Origin: [Phialemoniopsis] sp. UDSM-2020
Lineage: Eukaryota; Ascomycota; Sordariomycetes; Thyridiales; Thyridiaceae
Assembly: GCA_018873225.1 (NCBI GenBank)
Contig: JAEILZ010000001.1
Location: 7,378,001-7,442,000, forward strand
Direction of reading: 5' to 3'
Length of the DNA: 64,000 nt
Part shown: one piece after another, positions 46,377 to 57,428 of the stretch
Position numbering within the stretch: position 1 is the stretch's first letter
How the letters are laid out: the number at the start of each line of letters is the position of its first letter
Notes under the pieces: model-generated
What the model saw: the letters and a program-made list of their open reading frames with translations, nothing else
What the model was told of the DNA's origin: nothing
The model's database searches: none
Program-made: the position numbers and the translations under genes

Positions 46377-47953
46377 CTAGTGCTCCGCGAGAACCTCTAC
46401 ACTTGGAAACGTTTCGCAGCATCGCGGACACGAGATTGGCTGAAGATGCTGTCGATAGATATGTTCCCTATGTCGAAAGGGCGTAAGGAGCAGCTCATAT
46501 GTGTCGTCAGCATCGGTACTTACTTTAGACGATGAATACTGGGCCACCACCCCAGACAGTGCTTCCTGTTCTCGTATATCCGTGGGAACCTCTTGAGGAA
46601 CGGACATGCAAATTTTAACGATTTATTCTCCAATAGCCTTGGTCGTTTAGACTCATCACCCGAATCATCGTTGTCTCCGTCATCGTCCTGTTTCGAGTGT
46701 TGACGTCGCCTTCGTTTGCTTCGGTTTAGAGAGCCTCGGAAGCCTGTACTTCTGGATGGCCCACTGCGATTCAAGTCGTTGGAGTAGACTGCTTGTCCTT
46801 GTCCTTGGCCCGTGCTTGTTTCAGGTCTTTGTTGTAGCCCATTACTCTGCTGGGATGCGAGCCATGTGCTGACGGAAGCGATGATCTCATCGAGCAGGAC
46901 TTTTTTGCGCTCCTGATTCCGACTTCGCCATAATTCTGGCTCGATTCTTTGAAGTACAGAGTCGAGATTGAGCCCATCGGCTACTCTGGTGTTGGTAGAA
47001 CAGCACGACTCCGAAGCACAGTCCATTTGCCTGTCATCACTTGGCTCCTGTTGCGGCAGAGGGTCAGGAGGATCATAATCTGTTGCCTTGTAAGCTTGAG
47101 CATTACATTAACGTTCAAGATGCGCGACTTACAGGGTGATACTGGCTCAGGCTCTCCGGAAAGAGAATGTGCCATATGGCATACCACTGCTCTACTTGAG
47201 TGCCGGAGTCTGGAAGATTTCGAATCTTCTCCACGCGGAGACTACAAAATGTGTGCGTGTCAATTGGCTTCAAGATACACGAGCGCTGTGTTCTCTGATG
47301 CTTTAGGATTTCTTCATCATCTGTAAAGCCCTTCGTGCACCTAATGCACTGTTTTGCTGACTCGGCATGTCGTTGACAGAGATGTATCCTGAATTCGTGT
47401 CAGCAAGATGACTGTGTGAGACTGACAGAAGGGCATCTTACTTGACGCGGCGAACAGTAGAGAATCCCGAACTGCAGTGGTATGTAGTTGGGTCGAATTT
47501 GTAGTAGGGGCACGCGAATTTGAGCTTCGCGTCCACGGTCTTTTGTTTCTTTAAGGGCCTGTCAGGGTTCATATCGTCACCTTTGTCGGTATTGTCGTCT
47601 TCGTTGAAATCGTCACTTTCTTGTCGAGCCCTTTTCTTCCCATGCTCTCGAGACGAACGCTCCTCCGGTTGACTCGGAAGCTGCGACCCTTCCCTGGAGC
47701 TGCCATTCTCTCCTTCCTCGGCTGCATGGCTGATAACGGAGCTCAGTCGCGCCATGAACAGATACCACCAGAAATACCAAAAAGGAGCTACGAATTTTCC
47801 GATATGCACGGCTTCGCCATCGTCTTCCAGGATGGCGCTGCTGGAAGGTCTTGGTGTGGCTCTTGACGGCTCTGGTGCCTGTGATGCTGAGCGGGCATGA
47901 TGACTGGAAGCCTCGCAAGCAAAATGACTCTCATGGCGAGTGATGGCGAGCAT
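46377..47953 (-). CDS. Tandem C2H2-like zinc-finger protein, second module truncated
   Basis: Four exons on the minus strand by my reading: 47442-47953, 47133-47388, 46524-47086 and 46377-46467, about 473 residues. The protein holds two copies of a fungus-specific module. Copy 1 has KFACPYYKFDP, HLCQRHAESAKQCIRCTKGF and VEQWYAIWHILFP; copy 2 has KFACPFLKRFP, EHIYRQHLQPISCPRCCETF. Each begins after a basic, Ser/Asp-rich region that may direct it to the nucleus (KKRARQESDD, RSKRRRRQH). This family is abundant in Pezizomycotina and has no settled function; nucleic-acid binding is inferred from the Cys/His layout. Intron 3 uses an AAG acceptor (TTACAAG) to keep frame, which is the least certain join. 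If that join is wrong there are two separate genes. A hydrophobic stretch, FWYFWWYLF, near residue 60 is unexplained. Confidence 0.65.
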
Positions 47954-48743
47954 GGTCGGCCGTAACTGAGCGCTTTCTACTCTGTCTACAGATCTAATAA
48001 AGGGGTGTTGAACGCGGCTACTCTACGCGGGGGTTGAGCGTTCTTAAAGAACACAATCTGGTACGAGGAGATTCTAATGCAAATGCGCAACGCTCAGCTG
48101 CGCGTTCCTGCACATCGCCCTTTGGATCAGGTTGATGGCGGGACCCGCGTTGCAAAGCCAATCAGCAGTGCAGTTGCGCACCTGGCCAAGTGTCTATCAT
48201 TGAATTGTACCTGGCTGCCTGACATTGTAGCCTGACCTGTGCAGGCTGGTATTCGCTGTTGTTCATCGGATGATTTCAAATGGGCTTCAGACGAGATGTT
48301 TGTCAATACCGACAACAAAGCCAGGTCACGAAGCTTCTATTATAAAGCTGCCTCAAAGTGTATTTTTCCTCCTCAATTACCTCATTTCTGAAGGGCTCCT
48401 GTACTCTGATCCCCAGCACTTGCCAGAGATTGGCAATCCTTCTTTCAAACTCAGGCTTGTATCTTTTTATCATAAAAGGGGTTTCAAGTCATTGCAATCT
48501 TGACCTAAGCAATTTCCACTTTCTGAAAGGAAAAGCAAAGAAGAGCTCATCAACATAATAGCGATGTTCCTTCATTATGTGTGATGAAGAAAGGATGTTT
48601 ATTACTACACTACCTCTACGAAAACTGCAGGCTTAGAAGATCAGACTCCTGCCAGTCATTGACTTCTGTCATATCAGTAATAGAAAAGTGTGGCCCCCAT
48701 CAGGCGCAACCGTTCTCACAACCTTTCCCCTCCACAAAAACGC
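47954..48743. other. Intergenic region
   Basis: AT-rich sequence between two minus-strand genes. No gene seen. Confidence 0.6.
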
Positions 48744-49850
48744 CTAGAAGCACTGTCTCGCAACAGTCGGCGACTCGGGCCGCTCCGGATCAAAGTCCAC
48801 CACCGCCATCGTACTGAATGCCGGACTCGGCGGTGGAGGGGCATCATCCAACGCGGCTCGCCGCACCTGTCCAGTCACTCGGCGCAGTGTCGGGGTCCGG
48901 CGCTGCTCGAGCTTCTGCACACGAGCGACCACCGACTTCTTCGCATGCACAGAGGACCGACCCAACACGCCGGTGGTACTTTGGTACGGCGGAACGTGTC
49001 CGCCACGCGAGCCGGCCAGTCTGTTGAGGCGCCTGACACCAGCGAGCTCAAGAACGCGACCTTGCACAGCATCGGCTGGGGCAGCGATGACATGAGTCCT
49101 GCTCTCAAGGCCTTTCTGGACAGCAGCTCGGGTAGAGGGGTCCATGATTTCGGGATGGGCCTTTTGGACGGTCCAGGAGGTAAAAAAGCTACCATCCATG
49201 GTTCTGTTCCGGTCCGCGCCCTCCACAGTCCGAGCTAGGAACAGCGAGGCTGTGTCCTGCTGGGGGCGCGAAGTGGTTCCCGGCCTAGCACTCGACACAG
49301 GTATCTTTCCCCTGAGGGCGCGTCCGCCATATGCAGGATTGTACGCCGAATACGCCCTGTCGATGGCGGGGTCTTGAGGCGAGACAAAGGGCATCGACAC
49401 AGCTGGCATCTGCCGAACAGGACCGGACAACTGAGCGGGCAGGATGCCGGGCAACTCCGCAATAACGGACTTGCTCGGTTCGTTCTGCGGGAGGATCTCT
49501 TGAGACGGACCACCGTTTGACAACACGCTACCAATTTCCGAACGGAGATCGTCCGGGGTGGGGTGGGTTGTCCGAAGCTGATCGGGGGGGCCGATAAAGG
49601 GGGCCGGCTTGTCCTTCTGCTTTCTTGCTTCCCAGCCCCAGAGACCAAGCCACCGGAGGACACCCGGCTTGTTCTCTAGCCAGAGATCGCGATGAAGTTG
49701 GCTAACAGTCTGGGCGTTTTCGTTTACCTCTTGGCGATGCATCCCGGCGGCCCTTCGGCGCTCCTGTTCCTCGGCCTCCTTGATCAGGTGCCTCTTACAC
49801 TTGTCACATTTTCCACACGGCTCATAGCAAAATGTTATGTTGACCCGCAT
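48744..49850 (-). CDS. Hypothetical protein with N-terminal Cys cluster
   Basis: An open frame of 368 residues that I do not recognise. The N-terminus has CYEPCGKCDKCKRHLIKEAE, four cysteines in a zinc-knuckle-like layout, followed by a charged helix (EEQERRR). The middle and C-terminus are Pro-, Ser- and Arg-rich with no clear fold; a short Lys/Arg-rich part includes HAKKSVVARVQKLEQRR. The coding length and composition support a real gene, but the start is uncertain: upstream sequence to about 50090 has splice-like signals (a CCAAAG/GTGAAT donor near 50051 and a TTTGCAG acceptor near 49957), so earlier exons may exist. It lies in the gene-poor island on the same strand as the zinc-finger and pheromone genes. 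Confidence 0.5.
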   Translation of the reverse strand: MRVNITFCYEPCGKCDKCKRHLIKEAEEQERRRAAGMHRQEVNENAQTVSQLHRDLWLENKPGVLRWLGLWGWEARKQKDKPAPFIGPPDQLRTTHPTPDDLRSEIGSVLSNGGPSQEILPQNEPSKSVIAELPGILPAQLSGPVRQMPAVSMPFVSPQDPAIDRAYSAYNPAYGGRALRGKIPVSSARPGTTSRPQQDTASLFLARTVEGADRNRTMDGSFFTSWTVQKAHPEIMDPSTRAAVQKGLESRTHVIAAPADAVQGRVLELAGVRRLNRLAGSRGGHVPPYQSTTGVLGRSSVHAKKSVVARVQKLEQRRTPTLRRVTGQVRRAALDDAPPPPSPAFSTMAVVDFDPERPESPTVARQCF

Positions 49851-51359
49851 ATTCCCTTACTTCTTTTATTCAGCTATGCTCCTCTCTTGTACGAATACCT
49901 CTGGATGCTCAATCCCTTTCCTTTGCGGGTTTCGATTTCGGCCCCAGGTTTACACTCTGCAAAGCTGGCATCAACATGTTAGCAAGAGGACTTTGTCTTC
50001 GGAGCACTCGATACAAGAAAGGAAAATAAGACGAGAAAAATGTCTATTCACCTTTGGCTGAGGTTCTGATGTCGAAAAATGTTACGACTACATACGGAGT
50101 GGACTTGAGAGCGGGTTGGCAGATTGATATAAGGAGAAAAAAAGACGCCCTGTGAAGTTCGGCCGTGACAGCGACCGTTTTATACATTTTCTCGAAGAGA
50201 TGCTTCGATAAGCTGTCTCAACGAGAACGAGCTGTACAAAAACATTGTTCATCTTCTACATGTCTTTTAGGAAGTTTTGAACAAGGGTCTCTGCTTTGTT
50301 GAGCTCGATTGCCTTTGTTTGACGGAGCTCGTTCACAACTGGTTAATATCAACTTTGAGCTCGGAAAACAGGTGAATACACATCAATGAGATTTGTTCTT
50401 TTGTCGACTGAAGAAAATTCCCGGATTGACACTGCGATATGTCAAAGGGCAGAAGTGACGCGACCACGTTCGGAAGAGTCCTATACAACTCACCAGCTAC
50501 ACCAGTCTAGAATGACGACCTTCACCGCCCCAGCTCAAGTATTGAATGAGACGAATATGGTGTAGGCTCACCCACAGAATGGGGTGCTATGGATGGTCTG
50601 GCCAGTCCTGGTTCCATGCAATGTGACTTCGTGGTTTAAGTTCACGATGCAGACCCTTCATGCCGCACTGATTAGGACTGGAGGCTTTTTCGCACTCTCG
50701 CATTTTTAAATATAAATACAAATACAAATTAGGCGCTGGATATTGCACCTACCGTCTGCATGTCGTTCCTGTTGGAAGTCAAATCTTGGGCCTGGATCGA
50801 CCAAGTCATCGAGCTTGGGCAGATCTACGACCAGCTGCCAGCGACTTCCTTTTTTTCTCTTTTCCCTTCTGCACAATAGCAAACAAGCCAAGATCTTTTT
50901 AAATAAATCCAGGAGTTGTGCGAAGAATTGATCACCGGCGTTGGTACACAGTCTCGAAAACGCATATCCACGTACTTGGGCACGCACAAAATGCCCTTGT
51001 ATATATAAACAACATCAGCTTTCAGTAACTTGCTCAAATGGCCACAAACAAGAATTCTTAGGTACCTTGTGTGAACTTTATTTCTACTGATTAGTTGTCC
51101 TATTTCTGTGTATTTAAGGGAACGGGGGACACCCTTCTATGCCACTGTCCTCCATCCAAGCTTTCCAACTTTTTCTGCTATCAACACCCCGTACTCACCA
51201 TCAACCAAGTCTCGCAAACTTGCCATTCATCAAGCTTTTGAGGAACCACCGTTTATCAACTCTTTCAAACACACCATCATAAAGCCTTGAACATCCGCTC
51301 CGGATCAGAACTTTCAAATCCATCCTTGGCAAAGACTTTCACATCCATCCCTAGCCAAG
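49851..51359. other. Intergenic AT-rich region
   Basis: About 1.5 kb, AT-rich, with TATATATAA near 51000 and TATTTAAG near 51111 that may serve the RING-finger gene. The part before 50100 may contain upstream exons of the Cys-cluster protein. No complete gene is supported. Confidence 0.5.
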
Positions 51360-52946
51360 ATGTGTATCCAAGTACACCAGACCTTCTCGTGCAAGGACGT
51401 CGACGGGAACACGGTCCAACACACACGAGAGCACATCATTCGATGCTCGGCCCCCGACCTTCCCGTCTTGCACTATTCTGGGCCGTCAGCACGGCCTTGC
51501 CTTGCCGCCCTAGATCACCTGTACCAAGAGTACCGGGTTCAATGTCCCGATTGCACTGGCAAGGGGGAGCAGCAAACCCGCAAGGAATACATGATATCGG
51601 AACGCTGTGAATATGCCGAAGATGCGGCGGACGATAGCGAGGGTGGTCCGATGCAAAGGGTCAACAAGGCCACTCGTTTCTACCACCTGTCACTGACTCG
51701 ACTCCTGGTGGGCGAGTTCCTGGCAATGAAGATCGTTTCCGATGGCGTCATGAGACACGTGAACGAGGACTGGGTCAGTAGGATCTTTGGAGCCGCGATT
51801 CCAGAGCTCTCTTGTTACAAATTCCCGAGCCACGACTATGCAGGATCCGAGTACTTGGGTTCAGGTTGTGGGTGTGAGTTAAGGATACGACCACACTATA
51901 GCAATATCGCATCAGCAATGCGTCGTGCCAAAGCAACCAGCCTTCTCAACAGCGTTCGCGGAATCATCGGCTACAATAGGTCGAGGGGCCACTTCGTGGA
52001 TCCGGATACGCAGGACACTGCCCAAATCGAGGTCCGTACGAAACTGGCGGAAGAATGCCAGTTCCTGGTCGATGAGATCTCGAAAGCTGTCGCAGCGAAT
52101 GAAGAATCCGATGCCAGTGACTTCGCCGAGTATAACCGGCCTTTTGATTGGCCACAGTTGGAGGCGCGCAGAATGATTCTCGAGAACAAGCTGGCAGAAT
52201 ACAGTCAGTTTGGCTCGCAAATGAGCAATCTTGAGGGGGCATCGCCGTCGGGCACGGCCAAAGAGCGGACGATGTTCAACATAATTTACATCCTCTCGAG
52301 CGACGTCGGTTTGACCAACAGAAGGATGGTTGCAATTTTCGAACGGTATCTTCCTGTACTCTTTGCCGACGAGTATAGGGACATCTATTTTCCGGAAGAG
52401 CAAGACGACGAGATGGCGGTGATCCGCTTCCTCAACCAACCCCTTGTGGACGAACTCGACCACGCAGGACCTGACATGGCCTCGAGGATAGACTGCAACG
52501 AGAATCGTAAGCGCTACGGGCACGGGTTGATCACCTGTAAGGCGCGGGACTCGTTCGAAAAGTTTGGTGGGATCGTCGCCGAGTTGGCAATTATCGAGCC
52601 GAACGACGACGAAGTGAACGAGCTCGTGATTGAGGAGGAGAACTGCTCCATCTGCTACAATCAATATCTCAGCAAAGACACTTCGGCGGTGGAGCGCCCT
52701 GTCCGCCTCGCTCGGTGCGCTGCAGGGCACCACATAGGCAGACGTTGCTTGACTCGACTGGCCATAACGGCCTTGACCTCGGACTTTCACTGCACACGTC
52801 TCCCAAACTGCCCCCTGTGCCGGGTACCGTTTCTTAACGACCGGGAAGCTGAAGCGGCTGTGCGTCTGGGAGATGAAATGATGGACAAATGTTTCATGGA
52901 AGTTGGGCTGGAAATGACGCAGAATGGCGCGGGTGAGACTTCTTAG
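51360..52946 (+). CDS. RING-finger protein
   Basis: A single exon of 528 residues. Near the C-terminus (about residues 436-500) lies a RING-like domain: CSIC at its start, then ARCAAGHHIGRRCL and finally CPLCRVPF, giving Cys/His pairs in the order C-x2-C, C-x3-H, H/C, C-x2-C. This suggests an E3 ubiquitin ligase. The N-terminal half has two more cysteine clusters (CPDCTGKG and GSGCGCELR) and no fold I recognise. Residues 200-330 are helical and charged. I know similar proteins only as lineage-specific hypothetical proteins in Sordariomycetes. The pairing and spacing of the ligands is looser than in classical RINGs, so a variant RING is possible. No intron is needed. Confidence 0.7.
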   Translation: MCIQVHQTFSCKDVDGNTVQHTREHIIRCSAPDLPVLHYSGPSARPCLAALDHLYQEYRVQCPDCTGKGEQQTRKEYMISERCEYAEDAADDSEGGPMQRVNKATRFYHLSLTRLLVGEFLAMKIVSDGVMRHVNEDWVSRIFGAAIPELSCYKFPSHDYAGSEYLGSGCGCELRIRPHYSNIASAMRRAKATSLLNSVRGIIGYNRSRGHFVDPDTQDTAQIEVRTKLAEECQFLVDEISKAVAANEESDASDFAEYNRPFDWPQLEARRMILENKLAEYSQFGSQMSNLEGASPSGTAKERTMFNIIYILSSDVGLTNRRMVAIFERYLPVLFADEYRDIYFPEEQDDEMAVIRFLNQPLVDELDHAGPDMASRIDCNENRKRYGHGLITCKARDSFEKFGGIVAELAIIEPNDDEVNELVIEEENCSICYNQYLSKDTSAVERPVRLARCAAGHHIGRRCLTRLAITALTSDFHCTRLPNCPLCRVPFLNDREAEAAVRLGDEMMDKCFMEVGLEMTQNGAGETS

Positions 52947-54629
52947 GGAGAAGATCTGGTCCTGGATTCAGCGGTCGCGACTGTTTGTAGAATAGAGTCA
53001 TATCCATCAACCTCCAACCAGACAAAATAGGGGGGTGAAACCTAAATTGGTAGCTTGGATGCACATGTGGAAAAGCAATTATAGCACTTGCTTCGGTAGT
53101 TTGGTGTGCAATAGGGTGTCCTTGGGCATTGGGGGGAAGGCGGGAAGGGGGGAGGAGGAAGGCGGAAGGAGTTTTGGGCCTGAATTACTACATCAAATTC
53201 CATGACAAAATATTGAATGAATACAATTTCTCAGGAACTGCCTCGCGATCCGAACAAAGTGACAGACTCTTCTCTTAGCAGCACTTCTATCTCGACTCTG
53301 CCTTGCAGGCCTTGCACTGTCACTGTCACGCCTTTTCGATCCCTTGTCGAGCTGAGGCAGGACATTGTGGAGGGACCTCATTCGTAAGGAGGCCAGCTGA
53401 AGCTACTCGATTGAGCATCGGGTCGGGGAGTCGGACTCCCTCTTGACGAGATGCACACAATCAAAACGAACGAAGAAGCGGTTTCAAATCAGATCATGGC
53501 AAAACCAAGATCAGCTGGCATCGGCCCCGTCCCGGCGACTCATTAGGCCCCCTGATAGATTGGACGCCGGCCTGCGACTACCACTGGCTAGCGGCCGAAG
53601 ATCGTGATCCCCTGGCGTGCATTCGCCCCCCCGCGTTCCGGCCGAGAGACAGAGACTGCTGAGTGCTCCTCTGCCACCCGTCTCGTCCGCATAAGATGAG
53701 GATGGGAAGGGCGGATTCTGTCTTGTATGTAGGGATGCGGTATTGAGTTTCGCGGGCTCTGCTCGCTTGCAGTCCCTTCCGCCGATCCCTAGCCTCGTCG
53801 GGCTTAATGCGCAAGACGTTGGACAGCCATGTTGAGCCAAGAGAGTCCACTTCGACACCGGTCAGCTCGTGCCAGCCCTAGACACACCAGGACACCACAC
53901 TAGATCGGGCAAACCATTCGCTGTCAAGTGGATTCCGCCCAGCGCACCGGCTTGCCCCCGCAGTCGCTGCTGACGAGGGCCTGTCGCTCAACGGACAAAC
54001 GCTGCGCGATGGCACATCCACCCTCGCGTCTGTCCAGTCTGTCAGTGCTCCCAACTAGGATCCGCGGCCCATCCGGCAGCCCGTTCAGCTCTCAACTTGG
54101 GTGCCTCAGCACCGTTCCTGGCCTAGCGCTGCCCGTTTCGTAGCCGTTTAATATCGCTGTGGTCGCCCACCGTCGAATCAGGTCGGACGTTGCTCCACCG
54201 CAAAAAGGACAATCGACGGTATAAGTCTGGTGCCATGCCTCCTCCTGAGGCTCTGGAGGAGGAGGAGGTGAGAGGGGAGAGAAAACACAGTGGTGAGAGA
54301 GAAAGTGTCAGATCTTACCTCGCAACCTATCCCTCTTTGAGGTCGATGATGTATGCCCTGCCCTGATCTTACCAGAGATCCACGACCCAGAATCAGCAAA
54401 ATTCTCGAGTTTCTTCCAGAACAAGGAAGCAAGCGAGAGAGAGGCGTTGAGAGGGTGGGCGGCGTACCAGACTTGCTAGAGTTCTGGACCGGTCACTTTT
54501 TTCACCTTACCCACTGCAACCTCATCCTGCTTTGAGGCTTACAACGAGCCCTGCTATAGGTCCAAGCCCAATCGTGAGCTTTCCAAAAGGACACTACTCG
54601 GCGAGCCGAAGTAACCCTGCTGGAACGCC
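52947..54629. other. Intergenic region of about 1.7 kb
   Basis: No gene is supported. A purine-only G-rich tract occurs near 53128-53172 shortly after the RING gene. Small open frames on the minus strand around 53511-53858 have odd composition and no family match. The last 400 bases are likely the promoter of the Clr5-domain gene. Confidence 0.55.
53128..53172 (+). repeat. G-rich polypurine tract
   Basis: A stretch of G runs separated by A, with two runs of six G and several of two or three. It can be drawn as a two-tetrad quadruplex but not clearly as a three-tetrad one. Confidence 0.5.
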
Positions 54630-56857
54630 ATGATTGACATGCGGCTTCACCCTCAAGAGGTGCCCCTGCCTTCAATTGAAGGCGGCGCCGGCCCCTCAGC
54701 ATTCGTCGCACCCAGCTCGACTGCTGCCTTTGCTCCTGGGACAGCTGCAGTATCAGCACAAACAGCACAGCGGCCGACAGCTTCTGCAGCCCCGGCGGCC
54801 GGCGCTATAACATCTACCGGAGGTTCGGGCGGTGCAGGCGGTCCAGCCCCTCCGGCCACCAAGAAATGGGCGTCGGCAGAGGATTGGGAAAGGCACAGGA
54901 GCATCATTTCAGACCTGTACCAGCACAGGAGATTGAAAGATGTCGTCGAACACATGGAGCGGGTGTACGACTTTTATGCTACGTGAGTCCTCCTCCCTGC
55001 CCTGTCCTCTTTTGCTATTTTACCTCGACACATCACCCAACTTTCTCCACAATCGGCGTTTGCAGCCCTACAAAAGGACACTGCATTTGAACCCCCTGGG
55101 GGAAGGGCTATAATGACCCGGGATAAGATCTCCGCACCTGTCGCTCTTCAGCATACCACCACTACCTAGACAAACAAAGACGTCAGCGATGCATTAGCTA
55201 TGGGGAACCTTTCTTGTCTTTGATGGAAAACGGTCAAGCCTGGTGGCGTCGTCGTACGAGATTCAATGTAGAGTGCTGACTTGTTTGCTCTTCTCGGTTT
55301 AGGGAGCGCATGTACAAGTTTCGAATCAAGACATGGGGCCTCAAGAAGAACTACCGCGCCGACGCGGTGCAAAAGGCGATCCAGCGCCTCGAGCAAGGGC
55401 GCATTCGCGAGGCTGATGGCGACCTGAGCGCCGGGGGCGCGCACGATGTGCCCAGGCTCGACCTGCCTCGCCTGCAGCGCTACCTCCGCCGCAACCCTGC
55501 TGCCCTGCAGAAGCTGCGCCAATCCCAGGGCGCTGGTACCGCAGAGATCACCATTCCCGAGCTCCAAGCCTTGCTCGCCGGCGCCGTGCAATCTGCTGCG
55601 GCGGCGACGGGGCCAGGCCACGACTCGTCCTCGTCCTCATCTGGCTCGTCCAAGTCCCCCTCGCCCTCGCCTTTCGCTAGTGCGGCCGCTGCGGCGGCCG
55701 CTTTCCAGCGGCCCATACTACCCAATAAGATGCGCGCCTCGCCACAGCTCGAGGCACCCGACGAGATCTTGCACTTATTACGGACTTACATCGCGGGTTC
55801 CTACCGCGACGGCCGCACCCCGGAGCTGCTGGCCGGCGAGCTGACGGCCCAGGGCGACCGCGACGAGGTCATGCTCGATTTCGTGCTCAAGTTCCGCGCC
55901 GCCCATGCCATGATCGCCGAGCAGCAGCTGCGGGTCGGCTTCTACTGCCTGCGCGTGTGTTTTGAACGTATTGAGAAAGTTCTGCGCGACGGCGAGGCTT
56001 GCGCCCGCCGCGTCCTGCTACTGTACCTGCTCAATGCCGCCCTCGACGTCTCGGTCGACTTTGCCATGCCCGAGGTCGTCCAGATCCTCTTCCGCCACGT
56101 CCGCAGCCTCGCCGAGAGCGTCCTCGGCGTCAACCACCCGGCCGCCGCCATCGCCCGCCGCTTCAGCCAGCTCGAGCCCTCGGAGCACGTCAGCGTCCTC
56201 AAGCTCACGCGCCGGCTCATCCGCGAGGACCTCGAGGGCGTCGACGACGACGACGAGGCTCTGGCCGAGGCCTTCGCCGCCAGCTACGACGAGGTGCCGC
56301 CGCCGCTGCCGACCAAGAGCGGCTTCGGGCAGCACCAGGCCATCAGCGAGCCGGCCCTCACGCTCTACAACTCGACGCTCGAGCAGTCGCGCGGCACCGT
56401 CGAGGACATCGCCAACGGCCTCGAGCGCATGCGGCTCAAGACGCACGCCGTCGTGCGCGACAACTGGCTCATCCGGCTGTGGATCGCCATGCGCGTCTCG
56501 GTCGCCATGTACGAGCAAGGGCGCGGCGACGAGGTCGAGGACGTCATGATAGGCGGGTTCCCCACGTGCCCGCCGAGGAGGCAGCCCGACCGCGTCAACC
56601 TGATGGCGCGCTGCTTCTGGCTGCGCGGCGAGAAGCGCACCGAGGAAGGGCGGCTCATCGAGGGCGAGCAGCATTACAGGCTTTACATTGAGCTGGCCGA
56701 GACGACTTGGGGCCCCCTCGACGACACCGTCCTCAGCACGATGCCGCTCCTGCGGGGTAACCTGCTCAAGCAGGGCAAGGTGGACGAGGCGGAGAAGGTG
56801 CGCAAGGAGTGGCAGAAGAGGTGCAACGAGCGCCAGCGGGAGAGGGAGAGGTCGTAA
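54630..56857 (+). CDS. Clr5-domain protein
   Basis: Two exons, 54630-54982 and 55303-56857, give about 635 residues. The N-terminus is Ala/Pro-rich. The Clr5 domain lies at about residues 80-134, with WERHRSIISDLYQHRRLKDV and, after the splice, ERMYKFRIKTWGLKKN; only the joined form gives the complete domain. Clr5 was named from a fission yeast silencing factor, and the domain is widespread in filamentous fungi with largely unknown roles. The rest is alpha-helical, with repeated Ala/Leu-rich segments resembling TPR or HEAT-like helices (RVLLLYLLNAALDVSVDFAM). The intron is 320 bases, far longer than usual here, with a GTGAGT donor, a CTGAC branch and a TTTAG acceptor. Confidence 0.88.
54983..55302 (+). 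other. Long intron in the Clr5-domain gene
   Basis: A 320-base intron with a second plausible acceptor (GTTTGCAG near 55065). Using it would add LQKDTAFEPPGG-like residues and then reach a stop, truncating the Clr5 domain. That could produce a short, unproductive isoform. Confidence 0.45.
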
Positions 56858-57428
56858 AAATGATACCCACCTCATAATATCTTAAGGTGATGATGAGAGG
56901 AAATGGAAACGTGTTTACGAGATCATGGTCTTTCCTTTATCATTACTTTGCATCTTTCTTGGGCATGACCTTTGTCCACGGGGTTTTCTAATGGGATACC
57001 ATCTGCCGAACATACATTTCATAGTTAATGACAATTACATTTCAGATTTGAGACACCATGTTGGCACATTTCGAGGAGTTGTCTACAGTGTAGCAAGATG
57101 TGAGATGTTCATTTCGTATTGTAAAGGTGCCTTTGCTACAACTACGCCTCAACAACCTACAGCCTTGTCTGGGTATGAAATAATCTCTGTCCCCACCGAA
57201 CGCCGCCGACCATAGATACTGCCATGGCCGTAATGGTTATATTTGCACCTGCAATGCAATCATAATCGCTGCATTATATCAACTTTCCGCCTAGCATGCA
57301 GAGTTCACAGCCCTCCCCTTTTTTGTTATCGACTCTATTGTCGCGTCGTAAGGCATGTCTTCATGTATCTTCATCCCCTTGCTCCGTTCAACCTGAACTT
57401 AGCGAGTATCGTCCCATTTTCGAGTGCC
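56858..57428. other. Convergent 3' regions
   Basis: Between the ends of the Clr5-domain gene (plus strand) and the cullin-3 gene (minus strand). AT-rich; no gene seen. Confidence 0.65.

Noticed and set aside
53511..53858. A 115-codon minus-strand frame
   Set aside because: No initiation context, no domain, unusual composition and overlapping alternative frames.
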